Made by a program: the position numbers and the translations under genes. A stretch of 64,000 nucleotides of DNA from Yponomeuta sedellus (taxonomy: Eukaryota > Arthropoda > Insecta > Lepidoptera > Yponomeutidae). The stretch lies in the NCBI GenBank assembly GCA_934045075.1, contig OW203740.1, positions 21,217,878-21,281,877 of the forward strand, given 5' to 3'. The notes beneath the pieces were generated by a model, which ran no database searches, was not told where the DNA came from, and saw nothing but the letters and a program-made list of their open reading frames with translations. Positions 8,659 to 18,065 of this stretch are shown in pieces (position 1 is the stretch's first letter; each line of letters opens with the position of its first letter).

Positions 8659-10694
8659 TTTTTTTTTTTTTTTTGGTTACGCGGGGGAATGCATTTACGC
8701 ACTTCGGCGCCCTGTTGCCGGGGGACAACAAGGCGCCTTTGTGTGGGACTCCCAGCCCGGAGGCTGGACTACCCACTAAACCCCCGCGGTGTTCCTCCTC
8801 TACTCTACCGGGTCACGGGATATGCCAGAGGTTAAGTCACCGTGACCCGGCGAGAGGGCGTCCCATAGGACTCTCCTTGTGAGGGGGGGCCGCACGGACC
8901 CCCCCTGCGCTATGAAAGCGTCGACTTGCCCGCACGCCCGCCCCCCGGGGCTCCTCTGTATTCAGAGGAGGCCGTGGGCGGGCGCGCGGGCACCCTATGT
9001 TTTGCCGGAAGGCACCCCGGAACACGCGAAGGCGCCTTCCGGCTCGCCGTGATGGTGGGCGGGGGGTCCCCCGACCCTCCGCCCACGGCCGCTCTAGTCG
9101 GGGGTGCGCGCATATCCCGCGCGGCGCCGCCCCCTATTTGGACGGCGGGGCGGGAGCGTGAGCCCTGCCCGCTCCCGTTCCCGCAGCTCCTCTCGTTTGG
9201 CCGCCATCACCTCGCTAGCGAACGTGGCGACGGCGGCCCAACTCTCTTGGCTGCCGGCCATTTGCGGGATAATGGCCGGCAGCGACAGGTCGGCCCCCAC
9301 AACGGCCATGAGGGAGGTCCGCTGCGCGCTCCAGGCGGAGCACACAGCTAGCGTGTGCTCCGCCGTATCCTCCTCGTTGGACGCGCAGTACCGGCACTCG
9401 GGGCCCGACTCTATCCCTACCACCTCCCACAGGTACTTGGCAAAGCAGCCGTGACCTGTGAGGAGTTGGGTCAGGTGATAGGTCGACGCCCCGTGCGCCC
9501 GCTCCACCCATGGCCGCAGGACCGGCCGGACCGCCTCCACGAGTCTCCGACTCGCGGAGGGGTCCTCCAACCTCAGGGCCCACCTTCGGAAGAGATCGTC
9601 GCGAGCCTCCTGCCTCCAACGTACGATCTCTGCCGGGGTGGGCCACCCTCCACTGTTCCGCATCAGGGCACTCCGCTCGTACACCTCCCTGAGGACTCCC
9701 GCCTCGAGGTCCCAGGGGAGACTCGCCGCTAACAAACACGCCGCCTCGTAGGAGACGGTGTGGTACGCTCTTGCAGCCCTCTGCGCTATTACCCGTTGCG
9801 GGCGGCGCAACAAAGCTATGTTGCTAGCGCAGAGGGCCTCCGCCCATATGGGCGCTCCATACAGTGCTTTGGAGCGCACCACACCGTCGTAGAGGCGGCG
9901 ACAAGAGCTCCCCGGACCACCGCTGTTAGGCAGCAACCTCGCGAGCCTCCCGGCATACGACACCAGCTTTGGCGTCAGCTGCCGGAAGTGCTCGCGGAAA
10001 CTCCACCGACTGTCGAGGACCAGTCCCAGGTACTTCATGGTACCCCCGACAGCGATGGAGGCGCCACCAACGGTGATCTCGGAACCTCGAGGCGGCCTCA
10101 TCCGAGGCCCATAAAAGAACATGGCCTCGGACTTCTCGAGGGCGACCGTGAGCCCTAGTGCCCTGATGCGGCGCACGACCTGCGCTACTCCCGCCGTAGC
10201 CAGGACCTTGGCGTCCCGGAAAGTGGGTCCTCGCGCGGTGACCAGGGTGTCGTCGGCGTAACAGAGTACGCCGACTCCCCGAAGAGTGGTACCGCGCAGG
10301 ACCCAGTCGTACCCGACGTTCCACAGGAGCGGCCCGAGCACCGACCCCTGTGGAACACCGCAGGACATCTCCCTGCGGACCACTTCCGACCGGGACGGGT
10401 AACACACGGCCCGGTCTACGAAGTAGTCCGCAAGGACCCGCCTGAGGTACCACGGCACTTCGTGGTACCCCAGGGCCTCCGCTATGGCCTGCCAGGGGAG
10501 GGTATTGAAGGCGTTGGAGATGTCTAAAGAGACAGCCAACAACACCTCCCCCCGGCCAGTCACCTCCACGACGCTGTCTCTGAGACGGGAGATGGCGTCC
10601 AACGTCGATCTCCCGCGACGGAAGCCGAATTGGTCGCCGCTCAAGTTGGGCCCCGCCCCCTCCAGGTGCCGGACGAGACGCGCAGCGAGGGGGG
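8659..10694 (-). mobile_element. R1/TRAS-like telomeric LINE, 5'-truncated
   Basis: Poly-T joined to GGTTAGG on the left; right end cut off inside the RT domain and joined to AGGTTAGG. The 3' UTR (8673-9093) ends in the same GCGGGGGAATGCATTTACGCACTT block (on +) as the TSR units and shares further blocks TGTGGGACTCCCAGC and ACTAAACCCCCGCGGTG, plus the GGAAGGCGCC...GGTGCCTTCC hairpin. It is therefore the best candidate for the TSR-A/B partner. Confidence 0.85.
9094..10689 (-). CDS. R1/TRAS-like reverse transcriptase, C-terminal part
   Basis: Copies element RNA into DNA at a nicked telomeric target. The frame is open from the truncated right edge; the first Met (10644) is internal and is not a real start. 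Seen in order: SGDQFGFRRGRSTLDA (RT), VSLDISNAFNTLPW, the PQGSVLGPLLWN motif, the catalytic CYADDTL, a thumb region, then CRYCASNEEDTAEHTLAVC, the C-terminal CCHC finger of R1-clade LINEs. No RNase H domain is present, unlike the other LINEs here. The endonuclease and ORF1 are lost by truncation, so this copy cannot move by itself. The tail is Arg-rich. Confidence 0.88.
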   Translation of the reverse strand, partial: LAARLVRHLEGAGPNLSGDQFGFRRGRSTLDAISRLRDSVVEVTGRGEVLLAVSLDISNAFNTLPWQAIAEALGYHEVPWYLRRVLADYFVDRAVCYPSRSEVVRREMSCGVPQGSVLGPLLWNVGYDWVLRGTTLRGVGVLCYADDTLVTARGPTFRDAKVLATAGVAQVVRRIRALGLTVALEKSEAMFFYGPRMRPPRGSEITVGGASIAVGGTMKYLGLVLDSRWSFREHFRQLTPKLVSYAGRLARLLPNSGGPGSSCRRLYDGVVRSKALYGAPIWAEALCASNIALLRRPQRVIAQRAARAYHTVSYEAACLLAASLPWDLEAGVLREVYERSALMRNSGGWPTPAEIVRWRQEARDDLFRRWALRLEDPSASRRLVEAVRPVLRPWVERAHGASTYHLTQLLTGHGCFAKYLWEVVGIESGPECRYCASNEEDTAEHTLAVCSAWSAQRTSLMAVVGADLSLPAIIPQMAGSQESWAAVATFASEVMAAKREELRERERAGLTLPPRRPNRGRRRAGYARTPD

Positions 10695-10724
10695 AGGTTA
10701 GGTTAGGTTAGGTTAGGTTAGGTT
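10695..10724 (+). repeat. Telomeric (GGTTA)n tract
   Basis: Five repeats between the truncated LINE and unit 11, starting AGG and ending GGTT as at every minus-strand insertion. Confidence 0.9.
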
Positions 10725-11774
10725 TTTTTTTTTTTTTTTTTGGTAACGCGGGGGAATGCATTTACGCACTTCACCACTCTGCTGTCAGGGGACAACAGAG
10801 CGGCTTCGTGTGGGACTCCCAGCCCAAGGGCTGGACTACCCACTAAACCCCCGCGGTGATCCTCCTCTCCTCTACCGGGTCGCGGGGTAGGCCAAAGGTT
10901 AAATCACCGCGACCCGGCAAGAGGTCGCCCCACTGGAGGGGCTCGACTGGTGGGGGAGCCAGAGTGGCTCCCCAGCGGCGCCCCTTGCCCCATCGCAACG
11001 ACGGAGCAAGGGAACGCCGCGTCTCCTCAGGGGGGCCATATAGGCCCCCATACGCTCCAATGCGCCGCCCCCCCCCATCCCATTGCTAAAACAATGGGAC
11101 TAGAGGGGGCGGCGCATCGCTGCGAGGCCCGTCGCGTCGCTCACCAGCGCTTCTCTGAGAACAGAGAAGGTGGAGAGCGAGCGCGCGGGCCCTCTCTGTG
11201 CTGGAAGGCACCCCCGGATCACGCAGGGGCGCCTTCCGGCCCGCCGTGTTAGAGGCGGAGAGTCCCCTGACCCCCCGCCCACGGCACTGATCCGACTGGT
11301 ACGAGGCGCCCGGAGGCGCCCCCCCCCAGCCGGACCTCCTCCTCTTGGTCGCTTGGGTCCCACTCCACGGTGTGAAGCAGGGCCCAAGCGACTAAACGGT
11401 CGCAGGGGACAGGGAGAGAGGCGCACCGCAATACCAGCACTCCTCCTCCCCTGCGACCCCACCGCGTCCGCCATCAACCGGTGGCGGCCCCGGTAAGGCC
11501 GCGGCAGGCAGGGAGAGCGGCGCACCGTAATACCGGCACTCCTCTCCCGCCGCGGCCTCCTCCCTTCGGCTGCGATGCCGCCCATACGGCATCGCAGCCC
11601 GCCTCAGTGGCGGTGCTGCCCATACAGCACCGCCACCTACTGACCGCTCGACTCGCAAGCGAGGAGCGGTCCCTCCGCGGTTGCTCTTGGTTTCACCGTG
11701 GGTGTGTTCCCGCCCGTAGGCCCCCACGGCTACTTAGCCCCCTCGCCACGACAAGGCGGCAACCGTCGAGGGGG
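10725..11774 (-). mobile_element. TSR unit 11, subfamily B (complete)
   Basis: CACTGGAGGGGC hairpin as in unit 3 and a GCCCGGAGGCGCC insertion in the central block. Long-L4 5' domain. Confidence 0.85.
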
Positions 11775-11779
11775 AGGTT

Positions 11780-12613
11780 TTTTTTTTTTTTTTTGGTTAC
11801 GCGGGGGAATGCATTTACGCACTTCACCGCTCTGCTGTCAGGGGACAACAGAGCGGCTTCGTGTGGGACTCCCAGCGACACGGAGCTGGCATAACCTCGG
11901 TGACGACTGGACTACCCACTAAACCCCCGCGGTGATCCTCCTCTCCTCTACCGGGTCGCGGGGTAGGCCATAGGCTAAATCACCGCGACCCGGCAAGAGG
12001 TCGCCCCGTGAGGGGCTCGACTGGTGGGGGAGCCAGAGTGGCTCCCCAGCGGCGCCCCCTGCCCCATCGCAACGCCTCATACGATGGGGCAAGGAAACGC
12101 CGCGTCTCCTCAGGGGGGCCCTATAGGCCCCCATACGCTCCAACGCGCCGCCCCCCCCCGACCCATTGCCCATACAATAGGACAAGAGGAGGGCGGCGCA
12201 TCGCTGCGAGGCCCGTCGCGTCGCTCACCAGCGCTTCTCTGATGAAGCAGAGAAGGTGGAGAGCGAGCGCGCGGGCCCTCTCTGTGCTGGAAGGCACCCC
12301 CGGATCACGCAGGGGCGCCTTCCAGCCCGCCGTGCTAGAGGCAGAGGGTCCCCTGACCCTCCGCCCACGGCCCTCTGGTCCGACTGGTACGAGGCGCACG
12401 AGGCGCCCCCCCCAGCCGGACCTCCTACTCTTGGTCGCCTGGGTCCCGCTCCACGGTGTGAAGCAGGGCCCAAGCGACGCCACCTCCGACCGCTCCAAGG
12501 AGCGGTCCCTCCGTGGTTGCTCTTAGTTTCACCGTGGGTGGCCGTCCAACACCCACGGCTACTTAGCCCCCTCGCCACGACAAGGCGGCAACCGTCGAGG
12601 GGGGTCGAGGGGG
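11780..12613 (-). mobile_element. TSR unit 12, subfamily A (complete, duplicated 5' terminus)
   Basis: Nearly identical to unit 14. The 5' end reads GTCGAGGGGG twice in a row before AGGTTAGG. Confidence 0.85.
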
Positions 12614-12628
12614 AGGTTAGGTTAGGTT

Positions 12629-14695
12629 TTTTTTTTTTTTTTTTTCGCGTTGGAGGAGGGGAATACTCATGTATACCACCGAACCCGTGCTCGGTGGCAT
12701 GCCCGACTCTACTGGGAATTTCTCCCAGCAGCCTACGGACTAAACCCCTCCCCCTGTTAGTTCCTGTCGCTATTTATTATGCGACAACTTTTGTCACTGC
12801 AATGTTAAAATGCTGATACACAATTTTCCCTTTCATATTTCTTATCCTATATTACATAATTACACAGCAATTACACAGCAAGAATACATTTATCCTTGCA
12901 CATAATTATAATCGTTTGCACTTAATTAATCTTTTTTTTTTTTTTTGAGTCTATTCTTACACTAGGTTAGATACTATTTACAGTCTTGTCTTAATCTGAC
13001 TTAAAATAAACATGTATGACATAATCTGACTTAAAATAAACATGTGGATATGGGTGTGGACGTGGAGCGGTCGCTTCCTATTTAGTCAAAGCAAATACTA
13101 CCGTTATTTTTGTTAGCCCGCATCGCGATTTGTTCCGCATAATCGAGGAATGTCTCCCTATATTTGTCGTTATTGACTAATATAGCGTAATTATCATTGC
13201 AAATCTTTATCCCTAATTTCTGTTCAATGTCCAATCTTTGTTTACCGTAAACCACGCATTCGTTTAATAAGTGGGGTACATCCTGGGGGCTGCTTCCGTC
13301 ACAATCACAATATGGATGGTCTTTGATTTTAAATCTGTACAAGTATGCGCCAAAACCACCATGCCCGGTAAGTATTTGTGATCTTAGATTGTACATTTCC
13401 ATTTTTGTGAGTGTTTTGTAGGCCTGTCTCACGTCCGGGAAGAATAATTTGGTTACGGCTCCTGTGCTTCCGCTGCTGTACTCTTGTTGCCAATCGCAGA
13501 TTGTGCTTGTTCTGAGGCTGTACTTTAAGTATGATATAGGGACCCCGTCGTAGACAGCTCTCTGCTTATTTTTTAACGCTGCTTGCTTAGCAAGTTCGTC
13601 TGCTCTCTCATTTCCTGGGATTCCGGCGTGGGCTTTAATCCAGTACAACTTGATGTGGCCTCCGTTACTCTCTAGTGAGCTCAAGTCCTCGTGTGCTTTT
13701 ACCACGAGCGGGTGGGTACTAGTGGGGTCTTTTATAGCCTCAAGCGCCGATCTGGAATCGCTGATGATGTTGGCTTTCTTGCCTCTGTCTTCCCGTGCCA
13801 TTTTTATTGCGCAGATGATTGCAGTCAGTTCAGCCTGGTACACTGTGCAATAATTTTCAAGCCTGCAACCTCGCTTTTTGACTTCTTTGCCGTCTTCCCA
13901 CCAAGATACAGCTGCACCGACCCTGCCTTCAATTTTGCTCCCGTCCGTGTAGATCTGCGGCCAGCCGTTGCTGATCTTGTCAACGTCACTGGCATGGTTG
14001 ATGATGTCGAACCCTGGCCCCTTACGTTCGGCTGGATGCGGAAGGTGGAAGACACTCACTCTCTTCTCGATGGTTCGCCCCGGAAGCTCCTCAATTGGTT
14101 TCCCTCGCTTCATCCCGTATAGTGCTGCTGCCTCTTTCAGTCTGAGGTCTAGGGGAATTATTCTTGCAAGTGTGGAGCTTGACGCGAGAGAAGCGGTCTT
14201 GTGTGTCTTTGCAGACCTTATAGCGAACATACGTGTTAGCTTATCTAACCATCGTTTGACGTTCTTATTATCTATAGCTGGAGCCCAAACGCTAGCGGCG
14301 TAGAGAACAATCGGTTCGATGACAGCTGTATATATTGTTCTCACAATGTCCGCGTTTAGGCCCCAGGTTGCTCTTGCAGCTTTGGATACTGCTCTGTAAA
14401 TGTTGGTAACCTTTACTGCTATTTTCTTGAGGTGCGGTATGAAGTTCAAGTGTTTGTCAATAGTTAATCCTAGCACCATTATTTCGTCGGACAACATGAT
14501 GTCGGTACCGTTCATTTTAAAATCTGGTTTATCGTATTTCAGCTTCTTTGTCACTATCATGGCTTGTGTTTTGTGGGCCGCAAAATTCAGCTTGTTTTCG
14601 CCGCCAAAAGCTGATATGTCGTTCAGCGTTTTGTTTACTATGGCCGTAAGATCTCGAGTATTGTCGGAGTACGCGATCAGCAGCAGATCATCGGC
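12629..14695 (-). mobile_element. RNase-H-bearing LINE (R1/LOA-like), 5'-truncated
   Basis: Poly-T joined to GGTTAGGTT; right end stops at the RT catalytic ADD and joins AGGTTAGG. The 3' UTR (about 12646-13081) is A+T-rich, has no similarity to the TSR tail, and holds two short tandem repeats: TAATCTGACTTAAAATAAAC starting near 12992 and 13022, and ATTACACAGCA near 12860. Confidence 0.83.
13082..14695 (-). CDS. LINE ORF2 fragment: RT end, RNase H, CCHC finger
   Basis: Open from the truncation point, where the frame begins with ADDLLLIAYSDN, so the RT palm is lost just before its catalytic motif. Then follow the thumb (LGLTIDKHLNF), a type I RNase H with the acidic residues in YTDGSK, QAEL, SDSRSA and NERADELA, and a C-terminal CDCDGSSPQDVPHLLNEC finger after ILTGHGGFG. 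The Met at 14560 is internal. Cannot be active. The arrangement fits the R1/LOA/I group; the exact clade needs a tree. Confidence 0.85.
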   Translation of the reverse strand, partial: ADDLLLIAYSDNTRDLTAIVNKTLNDISAFGGENKLNFAAHKTQAMIVTKKLKYDKPDFKMNGTDIMLSDEIMVLGLTIDKHLNFIPHLKKIAVKVTNIYRAVSKAARATWGLNADIVRTIYTAVIEPIVLYAASVWAPAIDNKNVKRWLDKLTRMFAIRSAKTHKTASLASSSTLARIIPLDLRLKEAAALYGMKRGKPIEELPGRTIEKRVSVFHLPHPAERKGPGFDIINHASDVDKISNGWPQIYTDGSKIEGRVGAAVSWWEDGKEVKKRGCRLENYCTVYQAELTAIICAIKMAREDRGKKANIISDSRSALEAIKDPTSTHPLVVKAHEDLSSLESNGGHIKLYWIKAHAGIPGNERADELAKQAALKNKQRAVYDGVPISYLKYSLRTSTICDWQQEYSSGSTGAVTKLFFPDVRQAYKTLTKMEMYNLRSQILTGHGGFGAYLYRFKIKDHPYCDCDGSSPQDVPHLLNECVVYGKQRLDIEQKLGIKICNDNYAILVNNDKYRETFLDYAEQIAMRANKNNGSICFD

Positions 14696-14720
14696 AGGTT
14701 AGGTTAGGTTAGGTTAGGTT
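14696..14720 (+). repeat. Telomeric (GGTTA)n tract
   Basis: Five repeats between the truncated LINE and unit 14. Confidence 0.88.
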
Positions 14721-15546
14721 TTTTTTTTTTTTTTTTTGGTTACGCGGGGGAATGCATTTACGCACTTCACCGCTCTGCTGTCAGGGGACAACAGAGCGGC
14801 TTCGTGTGGGACTCCCAGCGACACGGAGCTGGCATAACCTCCGTGACGACTGGACTACCCACTAAACCCCCGCGGTGATCCTCCTCTCCTCTACCGGGTC
14901 GCGGGGTAGGCCATAGGCTAAATCACCGCGACCCGGCAAGAGGTCGCCCCGTGAGGGGCTCGACTGGTGGGGGAGCCAGAGTGGCTCCCCAGCGGCGCCC
15001 CCTGCCCCATCGCAACGCCTCATACGATGGGGCAAGGAAACGCCGCGTCTCCTCAGGGGGGCCCTATAGGCCCCCATACGCTCCAACGCGCCGCCCCCCC
15101 CCGACCCATTGCCCATACAATAGGACAAGAGGAGGGCGGCGCATCGCTGCGAGGCCCGTCGCGTCGCTCACCAGCGCTTCTCTGATGAAGCAGAGAAGGT
15201 GGAGAGCGAGCGCGCGGGCCCTCTCTGTGCTGGAAGGCACCCCCGGATCACGCAGGGGCGCCTTCCAGCCCGCCGTGCTAGAGGCAGAGGGTCCCCTGAC
15301 CCTCCGCCCACGGCCCTCTGGTCCGACTGGTACGAGGCGCACGAGGCGCCCCCCCCAGCCGGACCTCCTACTCTTGGTCGCCTGGGTCCCGCTCCACGGT
15401 GTGAAGCAGGGCCCAAGCGACGCCACCTCCGACCGCTCCAAGGAGCGGTCCCTCCGTGGTTGCTCTTAGTTTCACCGTGGGTGGCCGTCCAACACCCACG
15501 GCTACTTAGCCCCCTCGCCACGACAAGGCGGCAACCGTCGAGGGGG
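14721..15546 (-). mobile_element. TSR unit 14, subfamily A (complete)
   Basis: Matches unit 12 almost base for base, including the CCGTGCTAGAGGCAGAGG variant, but ends with a single GTCGAGGGGG. Confidence 0.85.
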
Positions 15547-15576
15547 AGGTTAGGTTAGGTTAGGTTAGGTTAGGTT
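15547..15576 (+). repeat. Telomeric (GGTTA)n tract
   Basis: Six repeats. Confidence 0.88.
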
Positions 15577-16498
15577 TTTTTTTTTTTTTTGGTAACGCGG
15601 GGGAATGCATTTACGCACTTCACCACTCTGCTGTCAGGGGACAACAGAGCGGCTTCGTGTGGGACTCCCAGCCCGAGGGCTGGACTACCCACTAAACCCC
15701 CGCGGTGATCCTCCTCTCCTCTACCGGGTCGCGGGGTAGGCCAAAGGTTAAATCACCGCGACCCGGCAAGAGGTCGCCCCTCCACGAGGGGCTCGACTGG
15801 TGGGGGAGCCAGAGTGGCTCCCCAGCGGCGCCCCCTGCCCCATCGCTACGACGGGGCAAGGAAACGCCGCGTCTCCTCGGGGGGGCCATATAGGCCCCCA
15901 TACGCTCCAATGCGCCGCCCCCCCCCATCCTAGACTAGAGGGGGCGGCGCATCGCTGCGAGGCCCGTCGCGTCGCTCACCAGCGCCTCTCTGATGAAGCA
16001 GAGAAGGTGGAGAGCGAGCGCGCGGGCCCTCTCTTTGCCGGAAGGCACCCCCGGATCACGCAGGGGCGCCTTCCGGCCCGCCGTGTTAGAGGCGGAGAGT
16101 CCCCTGACCCTCCGCCCACGGCCCTGATCCGACTGGTACGAGGCGCACAAGGCGCCCCCCCCAGCCGGACCTCCTCCTCTTGGTCGCCCGGGTCCCGCTC
16201 CACAGTGTGAAACAGGGCCCAGGCGACTAAACGGTCGCAGGGGATAGGGAGAGAGGCGCACCGTAATACCGGCACTCCTCTCCCGCCGCGGCCTCCTCCG
16301 TACGGCTGCGATGCCGCCCATACGGCATCGCAGCCCGCCTCAGTGGCGGTGCTGCCCATACAGCACCGCCACCTACTGACCGCTCGACTCGCAAGCGAGG
16401 AGCGGTCCCTCCGCGGTTGCTCTTGGTTTCACCGTGGCGGTCCTGAACCACGGCTACTTAGCCCCCTCGCCACGACAAGGCGGCAACCGTCGAGGGGG
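15577..16498 (-). mobile_element. TSR unit 15, subfamily B, internally deleted
   Basis: Lacks the stretch between the two internal GCGCACCGYAATACC repeats, fusing them into one (near 16256), and lacks the CCCATTGCTAAAACAATGGG hairpin. Both termini and the short-P4 ribozyme-like end are kept. Confidence 0.83.
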
Positions 16499-16503
16499 AG
16501 GTT

Positions 16504-17551
16504 TTTTTTTTTTTTTTGGTAACGCGGGGGAATGCATTTACGCACTTCACCACTCTGCTGTCAGGGGACAACAGAGCGGCTTCGTGTGGGACTCCCAGCC
16601 AGAGGGCTGGACTACCCACTAAACCCCCGCGGTGATCCTCCTCTCCTCTACCGGGTCGCGGGGTAGGCCAAAGGTTAAATCACCGCGACCCGGCAAGAGG
16701 TCGCCCCTCCACGTGAGGGGCTCGACTGGTGGGGGAGCCAAAGTGGCTCCCCAGCGGCGCCCCCTGCCCCATCGCTACGACGGGGCAAGGAAACGCCGCG
16801 TCTCCTCGGGGGGGCCATATAGGCCCCCATACGCTCCAATGCGCCGCCCCCCCCCATCCCATTGCTAAAACAATGGGACTAGAGGGGGCGGCGCATCGCT
16901 GCGAGGCACGTCGCGTCGCTCACCAGCGCTTCTCTGATGAAGCAGAGAAGGTGGAGAGCGAGCGCGCGGGCCCTCTCTGTGCCGGAAGGCACCCCCGGAT
17001 CACGCAGGGGCGCCTTCCGGCCCGCCGTGTTACAGGAGGAGAGTCCCCTGACCCTCCGCCCACGGCCCTGGTCCGACTGGTACGAGGCGCACAAGGCGCC
17101 CCCCCCAGCCGGACCTCCTCCTCTTGGTCGCCCGGGTCCCGCTCCACAGTGTGAAACAGGGCCCAGGCGACTAGACGGTCGCAGGGGATAGGGAGAGAGG
17201 CGCACCGCTATACCAGCACTCCTCTTCCCCTGCGACCCCACCGCGTCCGCCATCAACCGGTGGCGGCCCCGGTAAGGCCGCGGCAGGCAGGGAGAGCGGC
17301 GCACCGTAATACCGGCACTCCTCTCCCGCCGCGGCCTCCTCCCTTCGGCTGCGATGCCGCCCATACGACATCGCAGCCCGCCTCAGTGGCGGTGCTGCCC
17401 ATACAGCACCGCCACCTACTGACCGCTCAACTCGCGAGCGAGGAGCGGTCCCTCCTGGGTTGCTCTTAGTTTCACCGTGGCGGTCCTGAACCACGGCTAC
17501 TTAGCCCCCTCGCCACGACAAGGCGGCAACCGTCGAGGGGGGTCGAGGGGG
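16504..17551 (-). mobile_element. TSR unit 16, subfamily B (complete, duplicated 5' terminus)
   Basis: Copy of the unit 9/29 type (GTTACAGGAGGAGAG). Ends with GTCGAGGGGGG-TCGAGGGGG before AGGTT, and has no telomeric spacer beyond AGGTT. Confidence 0.85.
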
Positions 17552-17556
17552 AGGTT

Positions 17557-17866
17557 TTTTTTTTTTTTTTTGGTAACGCGGGGGAATGCATTTACGCACT
17601 TCACCACTCTGCTGTCAGGGGACAACAGAGCGGCTTCGTGTGGGACTCCCAGCCCGAGGGCTGGACTACCCACTAAACCCCCGCGGTGATCCTCCTCTCC
17701 TCTACCGGGTCGCGGGGTAGGCCATAGGTTAAATCACCGCGACCCGGCAAGAGGTCGCCCCTCCACTAGAGGGGCTCGACTGGTGGGGGAGCCAAAGTGG
17801 CTCCCCAGCGGCGCCCCCTGCCCCATCGCTACGACGGGGCAAGGAAACGCCGCGTCTCCTCGGGGG
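17557..17866 (-). mobile_element. TSR unit 17, subfamily B, left (3') part
   Basis: 3' third of a unit-7-like TSR (CTCCACTAGAGGGGC), cut at CTCCTCGGGGG by Ty3/gypsy element 1. About 490 bp expected between this edge and the right part (23735-23993) are absent. Confidence 0.82.
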
Positions 17867-17995
17867 TGTAAGGACGGGTGTTTGTATACAATAAAACGTT
17901 CTGACTGCTCGAGAATAACTGTCTCATTTATTCGGATACACAATCTTAAATAGGAGTCACATACGTATTGGTTATAGATTTCTTATACTATTACA
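17867..17995 (-). repeat. 3' LTR of gypsy element 1
   Basis: 129 bp with TGT...ACA ends, base-for-base identical to the copy at 23606 as far as I can compare. Confidence 0.9.
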
Positions 17996-18065
17996 CCTTA
18001 CCCGAAAAAGTAAAATAAAATAACCATAAGTTAATTTTATTTTAGTACTATACAATAAATGCAAC

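Noticed and set aside
528..12613. CRISPR array or satellite DNA
   Set aside because: Units end in poly(A) tracts of varying length, insert at a fixed telomeric position, and two have target duplications, so they are retroposons. Simple tandem duplication explains only the local 52-54 kb case.
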